The notes under the pieces: model-generated
Seen by the model: the letters and a program-made list of their open reading frames with translations, nothing else
What the model was told of the DNA's origin: nothing
Database searches by the model: none
Source: Thioalkalivibrio nitratireducens
GTDB lineage: Bacteria > Pseudomonadota > Gammaproteobacteria > Ectothiorhodospirales > Ectothiorhodospiraceae
Length of the DNA stretch: 8,938 nucleotides
Direction of reading: 5' to 3'
Assembly (NCBI GenBank): GCA_011390385.1
Contig: JAABSN010000137.1
Span: forward strand, 1 to 8,938
Made by a program: the position numbers and the translations under genes
Part shown: positions 1-6,710 of the stretch, one piece after another
How positions within the stretch are numbered: the stretch's first letter is position 1
Layout: the number at the start of each line of letters is the position of its first letter

Positions 1-819
1 GGCTCCATCGAGGGACGCGCACCCATCAACCTCGGCATGAACAACAACGTCGGGTTCGTGGTCACGGACAACGGCGTCGTCATGATCGATAGCGGCCCCA
101 GCAGTCACGTCGCCGAACGCCTTGCCAAGTCCGTGGCAGATGTCACCGACCGGCCGATCACACACGTGATCAACCTTGGAAGCCAGGATCATCGCTGGCT
201 TGGCAACGGCTGGTTCGTCGAACACGGCGCCGAGATCGTGGCGCTGAAACGCACCGCCGAAACACAGGAACGTTTCGGTGCCTCGCACATGAACCGATCG
301 GTCCGGACCCTCGGTGACGAAGCAATGGCAGGCACCGAACCCGTGACTGCGCCGGAACCCATCGACGCCGACCATGCGGAGATGAAAATCGGTGGCGTGA
401 CGTTCGAACTGATCTACGTGGCCGACGCCCATTTCCCGGGCGACATCATGGTGCATCTGCCGGGCGAGAGTGTCGTGTTCACTGGCGACTTCGTGTACAC
501 GGAGCGCCTGCTCGGAATTCAGCCGGAAAGTGATCCGGTTGGCAAGCTCGAAAACTTCCGCAAGCTGGAAGAACTTGACCCGGAAATCGTCGTCCCCGGC
601 CATGGCGCCGCCACCAATATGGCGACTGCGAAGCGCGACACAGGTGATTACCTCGAGCTGGTCATCCGCGAGGTCCGTACGGGCCTGGAGGACTGGGAAA
701 CCCTGGACGAAACCGTGGATCGTCTGACCGACCTGCCTCAATTCCAGCACCTGCTCCATTACGACGCGTGGCACCGGCCCAACGTCAATCGCATCTATCT
801 GTTCCTGGAAGCCCGGTAA
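1..819 (+). CDS. MBL-fold metallo-hydrolase, 5'-truncated by the window
   Basis: The reading frame is open from base 1, so the true start lies outside the window; the Met at base 37 is probably internal because the 12 codons before it (GSIEGRAPINLG) fit the family. Counting codons from base 1, the core strands and loops of a metallo-beta-lactamase fold are present: D30-S-G, the Asp-His of the first metal motif at D63-H64, H144 in an AHFPGD context, D163 in TGD, and H201 in VPGHG. The usual HxHxDH motif reads LGSQDH, so the first two metal-ligand histidines are missing. I recall a hydrolase subfamily with a similar NTGGQDHRWLGN sequence, so this may be a family trait rather than damage. Probably a metal-dependent or formerly metal-dependent hydrolase, perhaps exported; substrate unknown. 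It ends 84 bp before the convergent discoidin-like gene, and no clear terminator lies between. Confidence 0.88.
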   Translation, partial: GSIEGRAPINLGMNNNVGFVVTDNGVVMIDSGPSSHVAERLAKSVADVTDRPITHVINLGSQDHRWLGNGWFVEHGAEIVALKRTAETQERFGASHMNRSVRTLGDEAMAGTEPVTAPEPIDADHAEMKIGGVTFELIYVADAHFPGDIMVHLPGESVVFTGDFVYTERLLGIQPESDPVGKLENFRKLEELDPEIVVPGHGAATNMATAKRDTGDYLELVIREVRTGLEDWETLDETVDRLTDLPQFQHLLHYDAWHRPNVNRIYLFLEAR

Positions 820-903
820 GGCAATCGCGGGAAGCAACATCCCAGATGTACCGAAGAACGAACGCATTGCCGTGGCGTCCCCTTCGTCGGAACACGGCGA
901 GTC

Positions 904-1377
904 CTATCGGACCCGCAGTTCGGCCAGGGACGCCCGCGCATCTCCCCCGCTGATATCGGGAAGGATCACCAGTTCCAGCTGCGTCACCCCTGGAACTCCC
1001 AGATGAATCTCTTCCATTTCCTCGCGGGCTCCTTGCGGATGGAAATTCCATTGCTGACGAACCACCTCGTTCATGGTTCTCCCATCGTCGGGTGACCAAC
1101 GCAGCACGAACTGCTGGGTGCGCTCCCGATCGGGCTCAACGAAATGCAGCCAGACCTTCTCGATCCGCTGCGGAGCCGGGAACACGAGTCGAATGGTCTG
1201 TTCGCCGGCATCTGCGGCCCGCCACCCCGAGGAACCCGATCGGATCAGCGCGTTCTCGATGGGATATGAAGGATCCTCCGAAGTGATTTCCGCTTCGGCG
1301 GTCTGTTCCAGATCCAACCAGTCGCCCTCATCGGGCACTTGTGAATTGGATCGGCTTGGGATGATTCGCTTACGCAT
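904..1377 (-). CDS. Small discoidin / F5-8 type C-like domain protein
   Basis: A 157-aa protein with a good start: AAGGAGGG lies about 10 nt before the ATG. There is no signal peptide or membrane segment, so it is probably cytoplasmic. Residues about 30-157 look like one small jelly-roll, as in discoidin (F5/8 type C) domains: a polar segment with S50-G-W52-R, then strand-like stretches TIRLVF (61-66), KVWLHF (74-79), QQFVLRW (88-94) and LELVILPD (134-141), ending SLAELRV. The FVLRWSPDDG segment and the two Trp-containing strands are what I recognise. Such domains bind carbohydrates or other ligands, but here nothing shows the ligand. No enzymatic domain is attached. The upstream side is an intergenic gap with dispersed repeats, so it is probably transcribed alone. 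The domain assignment is by eye; that the gene is real is more certain than its function. Confidence 0.8.
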   Translation of the reverse strand: MRKRIIPSRSNSQVPDEGDWLDLEQTAEAEITSEDPSYPIENALIRSGSSGWRAADAGEQTIRLVFPAPQRIEKVWLHFVEPDRERTQQFVLRWSPDDGRTMNEVVRQQWNFHPQGAREEMEEIHLGVPGVTQLELVILPDISGGDARASLAELRVR

Positions 1378-1530
1378 GATTGCCGCTCCCTCCTTGCCCC
1401 GGTTACCGAGCCATGGCTCTCATACCAGCATACTCCTGAGCCAAGGACCTTGCCGGACACGCGCAGGTCCAACCGCGGTACTACAAAACGGTTTCCCCAC
1501 CCAAGAGATTTTCAACGTGAACGAACCCGC

Positions 1531-1635
1531 GTAGGGTGCCGTGAGGTGAAGCCGAACCGCATCGCTACCACGCCGGCCTGGCGCCAACCCCAGAAGCTCG
1601 AACGGTGCAATTCGCTGCGCTCATTGACACCCTAC
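1531..1635. repeat. Dispersed intergenic repeat bounded by GTAGGGTG / CACCCTAC
   Basis: This 105-bp block begins with GTAGGGTG (1531-1538) and ends with its reverse complement CACCCTAC (1628-1635). Bases 1598-1635 match the reverse complement of 8863-8900 at 37 of 38 positions, and the left end is repeated at 1694-1724. No gene covers it. The match between distant intergenic sites, the inverted ends and the lack of coding signal indicate a family of small dispersed repeats; similar GTAGGGTGC...GCACCCTAC units are, to my knowledge, common between genes in gammaproteobacteria. The remaining parts of the gap between the flanking genes (1396-1530 and 1636-1693) hold nothing I recognise. Confidence 0.7.
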
Positions 1636-1693
1636 GCCTTGCGTTGTTCTGGGTGGCGCGCGTCGGGATCAAAATTGCGTAAAGACACCCCCC

Positions 1694-1724
1694 GTAGGAT
1701 CCCGTGAAGCGAAGCCGAACCGCA
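1694..1724. repeat. Second, diverged copy of the left end of the repeat
   Basis: These 31 bases match 1531-1561 at 27 of 31 positions in the same orientation, including the exact 14-base run GAAGCCGAACCGCA at the end. It lies 40 bp past the 3' end of the CBS-domain gene. It is a partial copy: the CACCCTAC right end is not found after it. Confidence 0.6.
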
Positions 1725-1764
1725 CCGATATCACGCAGGGCCTGGCTCTCGAGCCACAAGCGGC

Positions 1765-2223
1765 TCAGGCCGGTGGGCGACTGTCCTTTTCCCGCTTCTG
1801 TTCTCGCCGGATCAGCCGCACCAGGTCGCTCATCTCATCAGCAATGAACTTGAGGAGATCGTCCATGGTGAGCATCCCGGACAGATGACCCTCGGAATTG
1901 ACCACGGGCAAACGCCGGACCCCCATGGCGCGCATGCGCATGATGGTTTCCCATACCCCATCCGATTCACGCGCGGTCAGCAACTCAGGGGCAATGATGT
2001 CCCCCGCGGCCAATACCTCCTCGGGCACCTCCCTGGCCATGATCTCGACCACCAGATCGCGGTCCGTGATGATACCCACTGGCTTCATCGGCGTATCCGA
2101 ACCTTCGTCGATGACAACGAGGCTGCCGACATGGTGGTTGCGCATCAAGCGGGCCGCCTCGTACACGGAAGCCTTGCGATCGATCACGACCACTTCCCTA
2201 TTGCAAATCTCCCCGACAGACAT
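1765..2223 (-). CDS. Tandem CBS-domain protein
   Basis: I chose the ATG at 2223 (152 aa) because GGAGAGAAAGA immediately precedes it and the CBS fold begins at residue 1; the same frame runs on upstream to 2361, but that stretch is low-complexity and Arg/Ser-rich. Two CBS motifs are clear: CBS1 about residues 1-62, ending in GIITDRD (50-56), and CBS2 about 74-130, with RRLPVV (103-108) and GMLTMDD (116-122). The last 20 residues are a charged tail. Paired CBS domains form a Bateman module that binds adenine nucleotides (AMP, ATP, SAM) and senses energy or redox state; here there is no fused effector, so it would act through a partner or as a stand-alone sensor. It points away from the haemoglobin gene across a relic-filled gap. 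Regulation is not evident beyond a hairpin upstream at 2275-2322. Confidence 0.9.
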   Translation of the reverse strand: MSVGEICNREVVVIDRKASVYEAARLMRNHHVGSLVVIDEGSDTPMKPVGIITDRDLVVEIMAREVPEEVLAAGDIIAPELLTARESDGVWETIMRMRAMGVRRLPVVNSEGHLSGMLTMDDLLKFIADEMSDLVRLIRREQKREKDSRPPA

Positions 2224-2274
2224 TCTTTCTCTCCAGACAGTTGTCGTTTTGACCCGAGACAACGCGGTGCAAGA

Positions 2275-2322
2275 GGGCTCCCGCTGCCTCGAGGGTCTCG
2301 GTGACCCCCGACTCGGGAGCCC
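2275..2322. other. Long GC-rich hairpin upstream of the CBS gene
   Basis: GGGCTCCCG (2275-2283) pairs perfectly with CGGGAGCCC (2314-2322). Inside the 30-nt loop, GGGTC and GACCC can pair again, giving a two-tier stem. It begins 52 bp upstream of the CBS start. It could be a 5'-leader structure of that gene, or the remains of a terminator belonging to the lost gene on the other side; no T run follows on either strand. The stretch 2323-2485 holds nothing else I recognise. Confidence 0.5.
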
Positions 2323-2485
2323 CCCGCGCGAAGTGTCCCGCCCCGAGGTTGTGCCCGTCAACCGCCTGATCTCTCATTTTCCGGAGACGGCTAGCATTGT
2401 TGCGATGGTTGCTGCAAAAGCCACAGTCATGTCTGAGTTACGCAACGAGCGGGAGGCCGGTGGCCCGGCAGATCAGCGGCCACGA

Positions 2486-2815
2486 TCCGGCGGGCAGCGG
2501 CAGCGCGATCGTGCGCGAACCGGACGTGTTCCTGATGGATGAACCCCGCTCGAACCTCAAAAGGACTCGATCCACATCCGGGGTCTGGTCCAGACGGTCG
2601 CAATGCTGGGAAACGAACGCATCCTCTACCTGCGAGCGAAAGACCGTATGATCGAACCCGGCGGCGGTGAGAGAGGTCCCAGTAACGATCTGGCTGCAGC
2701 GCGCCCCTCACAAGGTCCCACGCCCCAACCGGGTGAACCATTCACGCTGCCCGTCAAGCCCGTCCGGTTCCATTGGTTCGGCCGGCAAGGTGAAAGAATC
2801 CACGGTGCGCGATGA
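2486..2815 (+). pseudogene. Relic of a sugar-type ABC transporter ATPase (MalK/UgpC-like)
   Basis: Three pieces of an ABC ATPase can be read in order, in two frames. SGGQRQR, the ABC signature, is at 2486-2506. IVREPDVFLMDEP, the Walker B region, is at 2508-2546 in a different frame. The family normally has about six residues between these pieces, so about 17 nt have been lost. After SNL the switch region and beyond are missing. From about 2576, back in the first frame, IRGLVQTVAMLGNERILYLRA resembles the start of the C-terminal TOBE region of MalK/UgpC proteins, and the last 30 codons (PGEPFTL ... RFHWFGRQGERI) resemble its end, with a stop at 2813-2815. No Walker A is found upstream. An intact ATPase of this kind is about 350-370 aa, so well over half is gone. 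It would have energised sugar or glycerol-phosphate import. No other transporter genes are near. Confidence 0.75.
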
Positions 2816-2880
2816 CCCCCAAATGCTTTCATCTACACATTGCACAGGATCGCCATTCTCTGACCACCTGGAGAGAAATC

Positions 2881-3276
2881 ATGTCTCAATCCAACCCGGA
2901 AGAAACCCCGTACCAGAGAATCGGTGGCGAGCCCGCCATTCGGCAACTGGTCGACCGCTTCTACGACCTCATGGACACCCTCCCGGAGGCGTGGGAGATC
3001 AGAAAACTGCACCCAGAGGATCTTTCGGGATCGCGCACCAAGTTGTTCAAATTTCTCTCCGGCTGGATGGGCGGTCCGCAGCTCTATGTCGAGGAATACG
3101 GGCATCCGATGCTGCGACGACGCCATCTACCCTTCCCCATCGACGTCCGGGCACGCGACCAGTGGATGCTCTGCATGAATCAGGCCCTGAACGAACAAGC
3201 CATGGAAACCGACATCCGCGAAGCGCTACGCAAGGCGTTCGCCGGACTTGCCGATCACATGCGCAACCAGCCTTGA
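2881..3276 (+). CDS. Group II truncated haemoglobin
   Basis: I chose the ATG at 2881 (131 aa) because GGAGAG lies 6 nt before it; the frame also has an ATG at 2812, but that extension has no haemoglobin similarity and overlaps the ABC relic. The sequence starts with the YQRIGGEPAIRQLVDRFYDLM segment of 2-on-2 globins. Tyr28 fits the B10 position, the proximal F8 haem ligand is His82 in the LRRRHLPFPI segment, and Trp95 fits G8, the mark of group II. The WMGGPQLYVEEYGHP segment (62-76) is also typical. Length is normal for the group. Such cytoplasmic proteins bind O2 and are linked to oxygen or NO/peroxide chemistry; the exact role here is not shown. No partner gene is adjacent: the next gene is convergent, starting 65 bp away, with only a weak GACGGA/TCCGTC stem in the gap. 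Confidence 0.95.
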   Translation: MSQSNPEETPYQRIGGEPAIRQLVDRFYDLMDTLPEAWEIRKLHPEDLSGSRTKLFKFLSGWMGGPQLYVEEYGHPMLRRRHLPFPIDVRARDQWMLCMNQALNEQAMETDIREALRKAFAGLADHMRNQP

Positions 3277-3340
3277 GGGGGTTGTAATGCACGAAGGATA
3301 CGATGACGGATCCAACATACTTCGCGCTGTCCGTCGGTGA

Positions 3341-5137
3341 TCAATATTGAGTGTACCGCGTATCCGTCGTTTCCTCGAAGACCTCGCGATACCAGTTTCC
3401 ATCGACCCAGAGCCAGCGTTCCACCATGAAACCTTCACGCTCCAGCGGTTCGGCTCTGCCATGGCGCATGCCCATCTCGGCCGACGCCTTGAAACGGATT
3501 TGCACATCCGCCAATGGACCGCGATGCTCAGTCTCGATGATTTCGAAATCCTTGTACGAAATCAGGCCCATCCGCTTGAGGTAGTTGGCTTCCGTCCAAC
3601 GAGCCCGAAAAAATGGATCAAGCATCGCATACGTCGTCTGGTAATCTCCCTTCTGCATCGATTGCCAGTAGGTTCGCACCCGGTCACGAAGACTTCCTTC
3701 GTCGGCCTCCGAAACCGGGCCTTCCGACACCGCTTCGATCTCGTCCAAGAGAACGTCACTCCTGACGAGTTCCTTACCTGTAAGGGTGTCATCGAAGCGC
3801 TCGCTGATCAATGTGAGTCCGGTGTGAGTCTTGAATAACGAGCGCTTTCCAGGGACCAGTCGATAATTCGCACCTGGGTTCGACGATAACAGCACCATGC
3901 TTTTCCAGGTGCCTCCCGCGTCACGGCTCAAGCTGCCCTTTACACGGGGCCGTATTCCGTCCCAATCCTCCCATGCAACGAATACCTGCCCCGGGTCCGG
4001 ACCCAATGCAACGTTCGGGTTGCGACCATGAAAACGGCGACTGCCATCGCTCCGTAGCCGATTGGGCGGGTCGAAAGTGCTTCCGTTATCCATTGACCGA
4101 AGCAGGATCACGTCCTCGCGTTCATCAGGATCCTGGAACCGGCGATTTCCACTAACGGCAACAAACAATTGGCCTTCATGGTCCGTGGCGACCGACAGGT
4201 GCGACACATCGAAACCACGCAACGATTCAAACGCGAATGGATTCCAGGTCTCTCCCTGATCATCAGACCAGGTACCCTGTAACAGCAACTCCGAACCACC
4301 CTCGCCGTATTGTCCGACCCAGACGACAAACCACCGGTTTCCACTCCGAAAACTCTGGAAAATCGGTGTTACTCGGCCGGTTTCCGCGATTTCCTGAACC
4401 GGATTGAACTCTTCAGCACCCGCAACCAGGCGCCGCATGACAACTTTCCGGTCATCAACCCCGCGAGTCCACGAAAAAACGGCAATAGTACCGTCCTGAT
4501 CAACTATCCATTCCGGATAGAAGCCCGGCATCACCGATTCGGTCACATCCTGCTTGTCACCCGGCTCGAACCAGTGAAGGAAGATCTGGTAACGCTCCGG
4601 ATCCGGTTTCCGTTTTGCGTCTCCGTACCAAAGTACCAGGGTACGGTCACCCAGACGCTTCAATCTCATGCGGGTCAGCACGGGCACCGGGGATTCGATC
4701 CGCCGTCTCTCCATCGCTGATGTATCAAGCAGATTCAGGACATCCAACCCGCCGCTGCTACGCCAGAGAAAACCCATCGCCTCGCCCAGTGGAGCCAGGG
4801 TCAAACCTGCAGGGCGCGAGCCATTGCTGGGGCGCGCGACCGTCTCTATCTGGCCATCGGGTCGTCGAAGGAGTAGTTCCGAATCCTGGTTGTAGTACCC
4901 AAGCCAGAGTCGCCCGTCGGAATCCAGGTCGGCCACCCATGCTGTGTCCGCGCTCAGTATCGGCGCAAGTTCTGCCGGTTCTACCGACGTTGACGCTTGC
5001 ACTGTCGAAAGGGTGCAGACGGCTACAATGGAAACGGCGGCCAAGCAATCTGCGATGCTGAAAGTCTTTGGCCTGCTTCTTATATCGAAAGCCAGAAGCG
5101 GCCGCCGAAACCGAAAGCCTTTAGCAAGGCGTATCAC
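3341..5137 (-). CDS. Exported Asp-box (BNR-like) beta-propeller protein with NTF2-like C-terminus
   Basis: With a GTG start at 5137 this is 598 aa. The frame continues to another GTG at 5335, but those 66 residues read like translated non-coding DNA and overlap a strong hairpin. The 5137 start has AAGGGG 12 nt upstream and puts a hydrophobic segment (about 27-43) and a VQA cleavage site (46-48) near the N-terminus, though the stretch before it is long, so the start is uncertain. Three Asp boxes are seen: SDDQGETW (291-298), SMDNGSTF (348-355) and SRDAGGTW (404-411), with other WVADLDSDG- and AVFSWT-like blade strands around them, as in sialidase-type propellers. I see no FRIP motif, so sialidase activity is not claimed. 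Residues about 481-590 (RVRTYWQSMQKGDYQTTY ... WLWVDGNWYREVF) look like an NTF2/SnoaL-like domain. Probably secreted or periplasmic, binding glycan or protein; partner unknown. It lies downstream of the two exported paralogues on the same strand. Confidence 0.8.
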   Translation of the reverse strand: MIRLAKGFRFRRPLLAFDIRSRPKTFSIADCLAAVSIVAVCTLSTVQASTSVEPAELAPILSADTAWVADLDSDGRLWLGYYNQDSELLLRRPDGQIETVARPSNGSRPAGLTLAPLGEAMGFLWRSSGGLDVLNLLDTSAMERRRIESPVPVLTRMRLKRLGDRTLVLWYGDAKRKPDPERYQIFLHWFEPGDKQDVTESVMPGFYPEWIVDQDGTIAVFSWTRGVDDRKVVMRRLVAGAEEFNPVQEIAETGRVTPIFQSFRSGNRWFVVWVGQYGEGGSELLLQGTWSDDQGETWNPFAFESLRGFDVSHLSVATDHEGQLFVAVSGNRRFQDPDEREDVILLRSMDNGSTFDPPNRLRSDGSRRFHGRNPNVALGPDPGQVFVAWEDWDGIRPRVKGSLSRDAGGTWKSMVLLSSNPGANYRLVPGKRSLFKTHTGLTLISERFDDTLTGKELVRSDVLLDEIEAVSEGPVSEADEGSLRDRVRTYWQSMQKGDYQTTYAMLDPFFRARWTEANYLKRMGLISYKDFEIIETEHRGPLADVQIRFKASAEMGMRHGRAEPLEREGFMVERWLWVDGNWYREVFEETTDTRYTQY

Positions 5138-5142
5138 TCTAC

Positions 5143-5159
5143 TTCGGCCCCTTGCCGAA
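5143..5159 (-). promoter_or_regulatory. Hairpin that includes the likely ribosome-binding site of the propeller gene
   Basis: On the minus strand TTCGGC (5159-5154) pairs with GCCGAA (5148-5143) around a 5-nt loop, AAGGG. The AAGGGG that is the best Shine-Dalgarno candidate for the GTG at 5137 lies in the loop and stem end, so folding would partly hide it. The stem is exact, six base pairs, and 5 nt before the start codon. Its regulatory meaning is an inference and depends on that start being right. Confidence 0.4.
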
Positions 5160-5263
5160 ACCTGAAAAAAACCGAAAGCCCGGAAGAACTGCGCTTGCCG
5201 AGAGTGCGGGGGAAGCAGGGCACTGCCGCAAGGCGCGCGGTGACTTGCCAGGCGCCATCCGGG

Positions 5264-5300
5264 CCACCTGCCGAGGTGGTCATCCAGGCCCACCTCGGCA
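5264..5300 (-). promoter_or_regulatory. Mutually exclusive hairpins after the first exported gene
   Basis: Read on the minus strand, TGCCGAGGTGG (5300-5290) pairs perfectly over 11 bp with CCACCTCGGCA (5279-5269), loop 10 nt. The second arm can pair instead with AGGTGG at 5269-5264, giving a 6-bp stem with a CGGC tetraloop. The two foldings exclude each other. The site begins 59 nt past the stop of the upstream gene and about 130 nt before the start of the propeller gene. No T run follows directly; a run of seven T lies at 5171-5165 after a weak 3-bp stem. It may be a transcript-end stabiliser, a factor-dependent terminator or an attenuator. Confidence 0.5.
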
Positions 5301-5358
5301 CACTCAATGTGATGCTGCACGGCATTGGTACTCACGAGCCTCTCTATTCCGTTGATGG

Positions 5359-6429
5359 CTAAAATTTTTCAAAAGAGAAGGCTTGCCCTTTCAACATCAG
5401 TGCATTGTTGAACACACCGCCGACTGTCTCGCCGTTGAAGGTCGCTCCCTTGTTGAACTCGAGTTTGATGATGCTGGCCGATGCTGCGCCGACAGTACCT
5501 GGCAGATCTCCCCCGAATTTTCCGCCCGTGGGTGACAGCAATAAATACGCCCAGCCACCATTCTGTAACGCACTTGCAGCCGAATTGGTCAGCATCGATT
5601 CGATGCTCAAGCCGGCAACGCAAGTTGCCCTCTGCTCCACATACCCCGGAACCGGGTTCCCGTCCCGGTCATAACCTGCCAGATCTTCTCCGACCCATGG
5701 GAAAATGCCTATTCGCCCCTGTGCGTTGATATCGGTCATTTCAGAAGCGATTGGTGTCACGAAGAACCGGGTGTTGAACTCTGTTGTTGGCATGAATGAA
5801 AAGCGTGTGTTGGGAATGAACGCACTGGGAAGCCGATGATTGTTCGTGAAATCGGTATCGATGCCTCCACCATTGCCACTGTCTTCCAGGGCTTGGTAAC
5901 CCCAGGCCGCACCGCTGCCAAACTCGTAGATGAATGCCTCACCGTACAGATACGGTGCCGGCCACAAATCCGCGTCATCGTTCCTGTTGTTATCGATAAC
6001 ACCATAGGCCCGGACCGGAGCCAGACCTGCAAGTGAGGCCCATGTCTGGGCCCCGGAATTCCAGTTATTATTGCTGGAGGGGTCGTCGAAAAGGATTCCG
6101 CGGGTTCCAGCACCAAAATACCCACCGACATCAAAGGTTTGGATGTCATTGGGGGCGGAGGACAATTGAATCGTCGGCGTACGGGCGCAAAGCGCATCCT
6201 GAGCACCTGACGCTGCACCACTCTTGTACATATAGACATGTCGCAAAAACTGGTCGCCGCCACCTGGGTGCCCCGGCGGTGTCAGATTCGCAACCGACAG
6301 GATGGTCGTTACCGTCGTGCTGTTCACGACATACGGAAATAGGAGTTGCGAGGCTTGAGACGACATTCCAGAAATCGTCAAGCCAGCCGCGAGCAGTCCT
6401 GCGCCCAGTCGTCGCGATATTCCGTCCAT
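5359..6429 (-). CDS. Exported protein of unknown function, paralogue 1
   Basis: A 356-aa protein starting at an ATG with GAGGTG 7 nt upstream. Residues 1-26 form a signal peptide: R6-R7, a hydrophobic core LGAGLLAAGLTISG and SQA (24-26) before the likely cleavage site. The mature part begins SQLLFPYVVNS, then SVANLTPPGHPGGG (45-58) and DVGGYFGAG (100-108). It is rich in Gly, Asn, Ser and aromatics, with few Lys and no further membrane helix or C-terminal anchor. There are exactly two Cys, C81 (in LCARTPTIQLS) and C270 (in ATCVAGL), both kept in the paralogue, so a disulphide is likely. The AGYDRDGNPV segment (251-260) looks like a Ca-type DxDG loop. I recognise no domain. It lies downstream of its close relative in the same direction, and before the propeller gene. 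Probably a secreted or cell-surface beta-rich protein; its job is unknown. Confidence 0.9.
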   Translation of the reverse strand: MDGISRRLGAGLLAAGLTISGMSSQASQLLFPYVVNSTTVTTILSVANLTPPGHPGGGDQFLRHVYMYKSGAASGAQDALCARTPTIQLSSAPNDIQTFDVGGYFGAGTRGILFDDPSSNNNWNSGAQTWASLAGLAPVRAYGVIDNNRNDDADLWPAPYLYGEAFIYEFGSGAAWGYQALEDSGNGGGIDTDFTNNHRLPSAFIPNTRFSFMPTTEFNTRFFVTPIASEMTDINAQGRIGIFPWVGEDLAGYDRDGNPVPGYVEQRATCVAGLSIESMLTNSAASALQNGGWAYLLLSPTGGKFGGDLPGTVGAASASIIKLEFNKGATFNGETVGGVFNNALMLKGQAFSFEKF

Positions 6430-6542
6430 CGTGCATCACCTCGCTTTTCGAGCCTTGACCACACGTTGCCGGCAGCCAGAATTCATGTCGTTTGGACCAG
6501 GAGCGTCTCCATGCCCATAGCCTCTTTCGAGGGAACCTCCTG

Positions 6543-6710
6543 GTGTCCTGTCACACGTCTAATGGCGTCTTCAGAGCCCCCGAGCGGCGTCAGGGCCAGG
6601 CGCAGCGCGATGGCCATTCCATGGTCAAGCGCTGCAACGCCGCACTGGCGTCGCTCGGGGGCTCGCTTCGGGCGAGGCGAAAAGCAGCCAATAGACGTGT
6701 GACAGGACAC
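6543..6710. mobile_element. MITE-like 168-bp element with long terminal inverted repeats
   Basis: Bases 6543-6560 (GTGTCCTGTCACACGTCT) are the exact reverse complement of 6693-6710, and the similarity goes on inward with one mismatch to about 6565/6688. A second inner match, AGCCCCCGAGCG (6575-6586) with CGCTCGGGGGCT (6652-6663), is exact, and the centre around CCATGG is roughly palindromic, so almost the whole element can fold as one hairpin. No transposase frame is inside. That fits a miniature transposable element mobilised in trans, or the paired ends of an insertion sequence with its centre lost. The right arm carries an extra hairpin (CTCGC-TTCGG-GCGAG, about 6662-6676), making it about 16 nt longer. 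No target-site duplication is visible at the edges (left TCCTG, right TAGTG). The family is not identified. Confidence 0.65.

Noticed and set aside
820..903. Terminator between the convergent hydrolase and discoidin genes
   Set aside because: Only a 5-bp CCGTG/CACGG stem with an 18-nt loop is present and no T run follows.
2224..2361. Longer start for the CBS protein
   Set aside because: The extra 46 residues are Arg/Ser/Thr-rich with no fold, include the hairpin region, and the ATG at 2223 has a clear Shine-Dalgarno.
2667..3287. A 206-codon open frame overlapping the haemoglobin gene
   Set aside because: It is in another frame of a clear globin gene, and its Arg/Pro/His-rich composition is typical of a GC-rich shadow.
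5010..5030. Lipoprotein signal at Cys41 of the propeller protein (VAVC)
   Set aside because: The position before the Cys is Val, not Gly, Ala or Ser, and a better VQA cleavage site follows.
3341..5137. Sialidase (neuraminidase) annotation
   Set aside because: Asp boxes alone do not show it; no FRIP motif or arginine triad could be identified.
5138..5335. N-terminal extension of the propeller protein to the GTG at 5335
   Set aside because: The 66 residues look non-coding, include the 11-bp hairpin, and would bury the signal peptide about 90 residues inside. Kept as an alternative start only.
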